From JADJNY01 sp046349615 (GTDB lineage Bacteria > Planctomycetota > UBA1135 > GCA-002686595), in NCBI GenBank assembly GCA_046349615.1, contig JAXMBZ010000001.1:372001-436000 (forward strand): DNA of 64,000 bases. Reading direction: 5' to 3'. Positions 60,364 through 64,000 of the stretch are shown here, piece by piece; the first letter of the stretch is position 1; each line of letters starts with the position of its first letter. The notes below the pieces were generated by a model. The model searched no databases. It had not been told where the DNA came from and worked only from the letters and a program-made list of their open reading frames with translations. A program made the translations under genes and the position numbers.

Positions 60364-61404
60364 ATGCTCCTGCGACTGCGCCGCGCCCTGCCCGAGGCCC
60401 AACTCGAGGCGATCCAGACCCTCGCCTCGCGCCTCGGCTACCGGACGCGGTTCCTGGACGAGCGGCGCGAGTTGCTCGAGCTCACGGGGGGCGGCAAACC
60501 CGAGCACCGCTCCGCCTTCGAGGACCTCGTCGGCGTCCAGAGCGTGCTCGACGCCGGCGACGCGCGCGAACGGCACGAGCGCAAGCCCGGCCAGCCCGAC
60601 ACGGTCGTCGCGGTGCGGGACGCGCGCTTCGGCGGCGGCTCGATCGCGCTGATCGCGGGGCCGTGCGCCGTCGAGGACGAAGAGCGGCTCTTCGAGATCG
60701 CCCACGCGGTGCGCGAGCAGGGCGCCACGCTCCTGCGCGGCGGCGCGTGGAAGCCGCGCACGTCGCCGTACTCGTACCAAGGCTCGAAGGACGAGGGGCT
60801 CGAGCTCCTGGCGCGCGTGCGCGTCGAGACAGGTCTCGGCATCGTGACCGAGGTGCTCGATCCGCGCGACGTCGAGAAGGTCGGCGAGGTCGCCGACATG
60901 TTCCAGATCGGCGCGCGGAGCATGACGAACACGCCGCTCCTGATCGAAGTGGGGCGCGCGAAGAAGCCCGTCCTCCTGAAGCGCAGCTTCGGCGCGAGCA
61001 TCCGCGAGTTCCTGATGGCCGCCGAGTTCGTGCTCGCCCAGGGCAACCCCGAGGTCGTCCTCTGCGAGCGCGGCGTGCGCGGCTTCGACCCGACGACGCG
61101 CAACCTGCTCGACGTCGGTGCGATCGCCCACCTGAAGCGCGCGACGCACCTGCCCGTGATCGCGGACCCGTCGCACGCCGCAGGCCGCGCGGACCTCGTT
61201 CGCGCGCTCGCGCGAGCGGGCGTCGCGGCGGGAGCCGACGGACTGATCGTCGAGGTCCATACGGCTCCGGACGAAGTCCACTCCGACGGTGCGCAAGCGA
61301 TCAGCCCCGACGTCTTCGGCCAAATCCGCGCCGACGCGATCGCGATCGCCGCGCTCGACAAGAAGACGGTCGTGCAACCGTCGCGCGCCACCACGCGCCG
61401 CTGA
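60364..61404 (+). CDS. aroF: 3-deoxy-7-phosphoheptulonate (DAHP) synthase, class I-beta
   Basis: First enzyme of the shikimate pathway: joins phosphoenolpyruvate and erythrose 4-phosphate. The 346-residue protein has the N-terminal ferredoxin-like regulatory domain (residues about 1-70) of the Thermotoga/type I-beta enzymes. The TIM barrel carries IALIAGPCAVEDEE, LRGGAWKPRTSPYSYQG, QIGARSMTN, PVLLKRSFGASIREFL, LCERGVRGFDP, VIADPSHAAGRADLV and IVEVHTAPDEVHSDGAQ (metal-site Cys, His, Glu, Asp). ATG 60364 fits the domain start. Confidence 0.95.
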   Translation: MLLRLRRALPEAQLEAIQTLASRLGYRTRFLDERRELLELTGGGKPEHRSAFEDLVGVQSVLDAGDARERHERKPGQPDTVVAVRDARFGGGSIALIAGPCAVEDEERLFEIAHAVREQGATLLRGGAWKPRTSPYSYQGSKDEGLELLARVRVETGLGIVTEVLDPRDVEKVGEVADMFQIGARSMTNTPLLIEVGRAKKPVLLKRSFGASIREFLMAAEFVLAQGNPEVVLCERGVRGFDPTTRNLLDVGAIAHLKRATHLPVIADPSHAAGRADLVRALARAGVAAGADGLIVEVHTAPDEVHSDGAQAISPDVFGQIRADAIAIAALDKKTVVQPSRATTRR

Positions 61405-61734
61405 GCCCGAAGCGCCAACCGCGCCAGCGTGGCTCGCCGTCCGAAGCCGAGCCACCACGTCCGATCTCGCTCGCGCCGCGCACACCCACTCGCCATCGAC
61501 CGCTCGATGCTGAGAGGAAATAGAACTCCGTGCAGGCACGGGCCGGTCCTCCGGCCCGTGCCTGCACGGAGTCCGGGATGCGAAGCACCCGAATGTGCTC
61601 CGTTGCGTCCCTTTCTCCTCGTCGTCCCATCGGGCAGAACCGCTCCCGACCGAGCGCTCTGCGCCCTGCCACCCGTGGCCGACGCACATCCGCACGCTAC
61701 TCTCCACGCCCAACCCCCCGCCCAAGGCCCCCCC
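61405..61734 (+). other. 330-bp region between DAHP synthase and tpiA
   Basis: It contains no gene. Most notable is copy 2 of the two-hairpin element (61525-61606, separate entry). A C-rich stretch precedes the GTG of tpiA; no clear Shine-Dalgarno is present there. Confidence 0.5.
61525..61606 (+). repeat. Two-hairpin element, copy 2
   Basis: A 22-bp perfect stem (61525-61546 with 61551-61572) closed by the tetraloop TCCT. The 34-nt tail (61573-61606) matches 26 of 34 bases of the copy 1 tail. The tail itself can fold: AGCAC (61584-61588) with GTGCT (61595-61599), extended by GCGA/TTGC pairing across a 3-nt bulge. Only the ends (ACTCCG/CGGAGT) and the tip (CCGG-TYCT-CCGG) of the main stem are conserved with copy 1; the middle differs yet remains paired. 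Confidence 0.8.
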
Positions 61735-62487
61735 GTGCGCAAACCCTTCATCGCCGGCAACTGGAAAATGAACCTCGAGCGCAAGACCGCGCTCGCCCTC
61801 GTCCAACGACTGCGCGACCACCTCGGTTCGCGCGACGACGTCGACGTCGGCGTGTTCCCGCCGTTCGTCTACCTCGACGAAATCGCGCGCGCGCTGCGCG
61901 GCACGAAGATCGTCGTCGGCGCCCAGAACTGCTGCGACGAACCCCACGGCGCCTTCACCGGCGAGATCAGCGCCGCCCAACTCGTCGACGTCGGCGCGAC
62001 GCACGTGATCCTCGGCCACTCCGAGCGCCGGCACGTCTACGGCGAGGGCGACGCGCTCGTGAACCGCAAGGTGCACGCGGCGCTCGACCAGAACCTCTCC
62101 GTGATCCTGTGCGTGGGGGAGACGCTCGAGGAGCGACAGGCGAAGCAGACCGAGAAGGTGATCGGTTCGCAGCTCACGCTCGGTCTCGCCGGCGTGAACG
62201 CGCGCGAGCTCCTGAAGATCACGATCGCGTACGAGCCCGTGTGGGCGATCGGCACGGGCCAGGTCGCGACGCCGAAGCAGGCGGGCGAGGCGCACGCGTA
62301 CCTGCGCGGCGTGCTCGGCGGGCTCTACACGGACACGCTCGCGGAAGAGACGCGCATCCAGTACGGCGGGAGCGTCAAGCCGGACAACGTGAAGGAGCTC
62401 CTCTCCGTGCGCGACGTCGACGGAGCGCTCGTCGGCGGAGCGTCGCTCAAAGCGGAGACGTTCCTGCCGTTGCTCGGCGGGCGGTGA
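61735..62487 (+). CDS. tpiA: Triosephosphate isomerase
   Basis: Interconverts dihydroxyacetone phosphate and glyceraldehyde 3-phosphate in glycolysis. The 250-residue protein starts at GTG 61735 (RKPFIAGNWKMN with catalytic Lys). Catalytic His is in ILGHSERR and catalytic Glu in AYEPVWAIGTG. QYGGSVKPDN and LVGGASLKAETFL complete the phosphate site. Length is normal. The usual tpiA-secG neighbourhood is interrupted here by an oppositely oriented RDD gene. Confidence 0.98.
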   Translation: MRKPFIAGNWKMNLERKTALALVQRLRDHLGSRDDVDVGVFPPFVYLDEIARALRGTKIVVGAQNCCDEPHGAFTGEISAAQLVDVGATHVILGHSERRHVYGEGDALVNRKVHAALDQNLSVILCVGETLEERQAKQTEKVIGSQLTLGLAGVNARELLKITIAYEPVWAIGTGQVATPKQAGEAHAYLRGVLGGLYTDTLAEETRIQYGGSVKPDNVKELLSVRDVDGALVGGASLKAETFLPLLGGR

Positions 62488-62569
62488 GCCGGACGAGGTC
62501 GGCCAGGCGGCTCACCCGATCTCGACCCGGGTGCGGCGGCGACTCCCGCGCGGAGCTTCGAACCGGCGT

Positions 62570-63247
62570 TCACCGTGCCAACGCGGCCACCACGATCGTC
62601 CCGACCGTCCCGGCGAGCACGAGGCTCGCGCCGAACGCGATCCCGATCCAAGCCCGCAGCGAGTCGCGAGCCGCGCTCGCCGGTACGACGTCGCGCGCGA
62701 CGACGATCGTGTTCGCGGTGCGGTCACCGACGCGCTGCTTCCACGGCGACGAGTTCATCGTCAGCGCGCCGACGAGGCCCAGGCACAGGCCGTCGACCAG
62801 GAGCAGCGCCTCGCGCAGGAACGCCGCCTTCATGCCGCACGGTCGGACTCGCGCACCGAGAGCGCTGACCGGCCGCTCCGGGCTCGGTGCCGGCCAGGCC
62901 TCGAGCACGCGTTGACGGAACAGCAGCTTCCCCGGAGTCGCGCCTCCGATCCCGAGGGCCAGGGCTCGGAACCCGACGAAGGCTGCGGTGACCAGGAGCT
63001 TCAGGAGCCCGTCGTGCGCTTCGCCGACTCGGTCCTCCCAACCCTCGGCGACCAGGCCGGCTTTGTGGAGGAAGGCGAGCCCCATCGCCGCCGCGAACAT
63101 GCCGAAGAGCACGAGGAGCCAGAGCGCGACCACGTCGATCACCGCGGCTCCGGCGCGCGCGGGGAGGCTCGCGAGGCCCGTCCGGGGGACGTCCGACGGC
63201 TCGGGTTCCGGGGCCTCGGTGGCGAGGCTCACCCATTCGTTCGACAC
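62570..63247 (-). CDS. RDD-family membrane protein
   Basis: The 225-residue protein starts at GTG 63247 with a strong ribosome site (GGGAGGAGC, 7 bases upstream). It has RDD features: LPARAGAAVIDVVALWLLVLF with the early Arg and Asp, GGATPGKLLFRQRV, and further hydrophobic segments (FLREALLLVDGLCLGLVGAL; the C-terminal helix GIAFGASLVLAGTVGTIVVAA). Some RDD proteins are transporters or exchangers; the role here is unknown. The open frame continues to 63496 but that part overlaps the secG promoter. Confidence 0.85.
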   Translation of the reverse strand: MSNEWVSLATEAPEPEPSDVPRTGLASLPARAGAAVIDVVALWLLVLFGMFAAAMGLAFLHKAGLVAEGWEDRVGEAHDGLLKLLVTAAFVGFRALALGIGGATPGKLLFRQRVLEAWPAPSPERPVSALGARVRPCGMKAAFLREALLLVDGLCLGLVGALTMNSSPWKQRVGDRTANTIVVARDVVPASAARDSLRAWIGIAFGASLVLAGTVGTIVVAALAR

Positions 63248-63477
63248 GGGAAGCTCCTCCCGCGGCCGGGGTGGGGGAGATCCGCCCCTCGATGCGGCTC
63301 GAGGCGCGGCGGACCGGCGGTGGGCCGGTGAGGATAGCGCTCGGCGGACGACCGCTTCTGCCCCGGCCTGAAATCGGGTAGAACCGTCGCCCCTCTCGCT
63401 GGGCGGCCGGTCTCCGGCGGCGGCGACCGGACCCGCTCCCGGGTTTCGGCGCGGCCCGACCCCGCGGAGTCCTCGAC

Positions 63478-63828
63478 ATGGCAGCCTACGCGACACCCCT
63501 CCTCTACATCCTGTTCGTCCTCGCGGCGATCGTCCTCGTCGTCGTCATCCTCCTCCAGGAAGGCCGCGGCGGCGGTCTGACGGACGCGCTCGGCACGTCG
63601 GGCCAGGCGACCTTCGGCGTCGGCGCGTCGGGGATCAACAAGTTCACCTTCGGCGCGATCGCGGTGTTCCTCGTGAGCGCGCTCCTGCTCCACGTGATGA
63701 ACCGTTCGACGAGCAGCAGCTCGGTCGTCCCCGCGCCGAGCACGACCGGCGGTCCGTTGCTCCCCGGCGAGTCCGGCCCCGGCGCCGCGCCCGCGGGCAA
63801 CACGCCGCCCGCCGAGCAGCCGAAGTAG
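63478..63828 (+). CDS. secG: Preprotein translocase subunit SecG
   Basis: The 116-residue protein has two membrane helices (LLYILFVLAAIVLVVVILLQ and FGAIAVFLVSALLLHVMN) separated by the SecG-typical cytoplasmic loop EGRGGGLTDALGTSGQATFGV. It assists SecYE in protein export. The C-terminal ~45 residues are a Ser/Pro/Gly-rich extension. It is followed 90 bp later by pyrE. Confidence 0.95.
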   Translation: MAAYATPLLYILFVLAAIVLVVVILLQEGRGGGLTDALGTSGQATFGVGASGINKFTFGAIAVFLVSALLLHVMNRSTSSSSVVPAPSTTGGPLLPGESGPGAAPAGNTPPAEQPK

Positions 63829-63918
63829 CGCTCGCGCGCCGCGCGGAGCCCGTGTCGCGGCCCGCGCGCGCCCCGTTCGATCGTTCTCGAAGGCTCCGAA
63901 TCTCCAGCGAGGCCCCGC

Positions 63919-64000
63919 TTGGATCAAACGCGCGTTCTCGACCTCTTCCGTTCGTCGTCGGCGATGCTCGAAGGCCACTTCGAGCTCTCGTCGGGCATGC
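63919..64000 (+). CDS. pyrE: Orotate phosphoribosyltransferase, N-terminus only (cut by window edge)
   Basis: The first 27 codons are visible. TTG 63919 is the likely start, with GAGG 6 bases upstream (agcgaggccccgc). The sequence LFRSSSAMLEGHFELSSGM matches the conserved N-terminus of PyrE (ALLEGHFLLSSG type). PyrE makes orotidine 5'-monophosphate in pyrimidine synthesis. The rest lies outside the window. Confidence 0.85.
   Translation, partial: MDQTRVLDLFRSSSAMLEGHFELSSGM

Noticed and set aside
1..64000. CRISPR arrays, insertion sequences, prophage or restriction systems
   Set aside because: I found no repeat-spacer array, transposase motif, phage gene or restriction-modification gene on either strand; the only defence-like genes are the VapBC-type pair.

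Overview
The window is high-GC DNA (about 70% by eye) with dense genes and short operons. It has no transposase, integrase, phage gene or CRISPR array that I can see. The best taxonomic clue is the set of paralogous families typical of Planctomycetota: a PSCyt1/DUF1549/DUF1553 cytochrome-like protein with a LamG domain coupled to a DUF1501 protein, and a separate DUF1800-DUF1501 pair. Many secreted proteins carry HEAT, TPR, VWA or SGNH domains. A high-GC member of that phylum is my inference, because no rRNA or ribosomal protein gene is present. The window starts inside a protease gene and ends inside pyrE.

Layout. 1-4110 (minus): a secreted matrixin-like protease (cut by the window edge), a small secreted partner, and a large membrane-TPR protein. 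4180-8580 (plus): mutY, a family 2 glycosyltransferase, and a coupled pair related to PduS (Fe-S flavoprotein) and PduT (Fe-S microcompartment shell protein), with no other microcompartment gene nearby. 8592-18970: a giant PDZ/HEAT/SGNH esterase, a DUF3750 lipoprotein, a second copy of the small-secreted-protein plus matrixin pair, a hypothetical gene, and a HEAT-VWA protein. 19059-24729: a flippase-like membrane protein, a DUF2785 lipoprotein, and a Wzx-type flippase between two SGNH hydrolases, probably a surface-glycan locus. 24840-36626: S41 protease, tandem DUF523 (TudS-like) genes, S12 hydrolase, SRPBCC protein, DUF1800-DUF1501-DJ-1 operon, an ECF sigma factor coupled to a TPR protein, and ugd.

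36810-50867: tRNA-Val(TAC), a degenerate NtrC-like regulator, a membrane glycosyltransferase-like protein, the DUF1553-DUF1501 pair, a VapBC-type toxin-antitoxin pair, a thiI-cysteine desulfurase operon (tRNA thiolation; interesting beside the TudS-like dethiolases elsewhere in the window), a regulatory-domain protein and a YfbR-like HD nucleotidase. 50938-64000: DUF6526, a HELGH metallopeptidase, a CBS protein, an unusual groEL without groES, a tryptophanase overlapping a cysteine synthase-like enzyme, hsp20, a DUF5990 protein coupled to a sugar-phosphate nucleotidyltransferase, DAHP synthase, tpiA, an RDD protein, secG and the start of pyrE.

Non-coding points of interest: two copies, 10 kb apart, of a two-hairpin element whose stem differs almost completely in sequence but stays perfectly paired; a 29-nt perfect inverted repeat with a 47-nt spacer; and overlapping alternative hairpins in the long leader before the ECF sigma gene.
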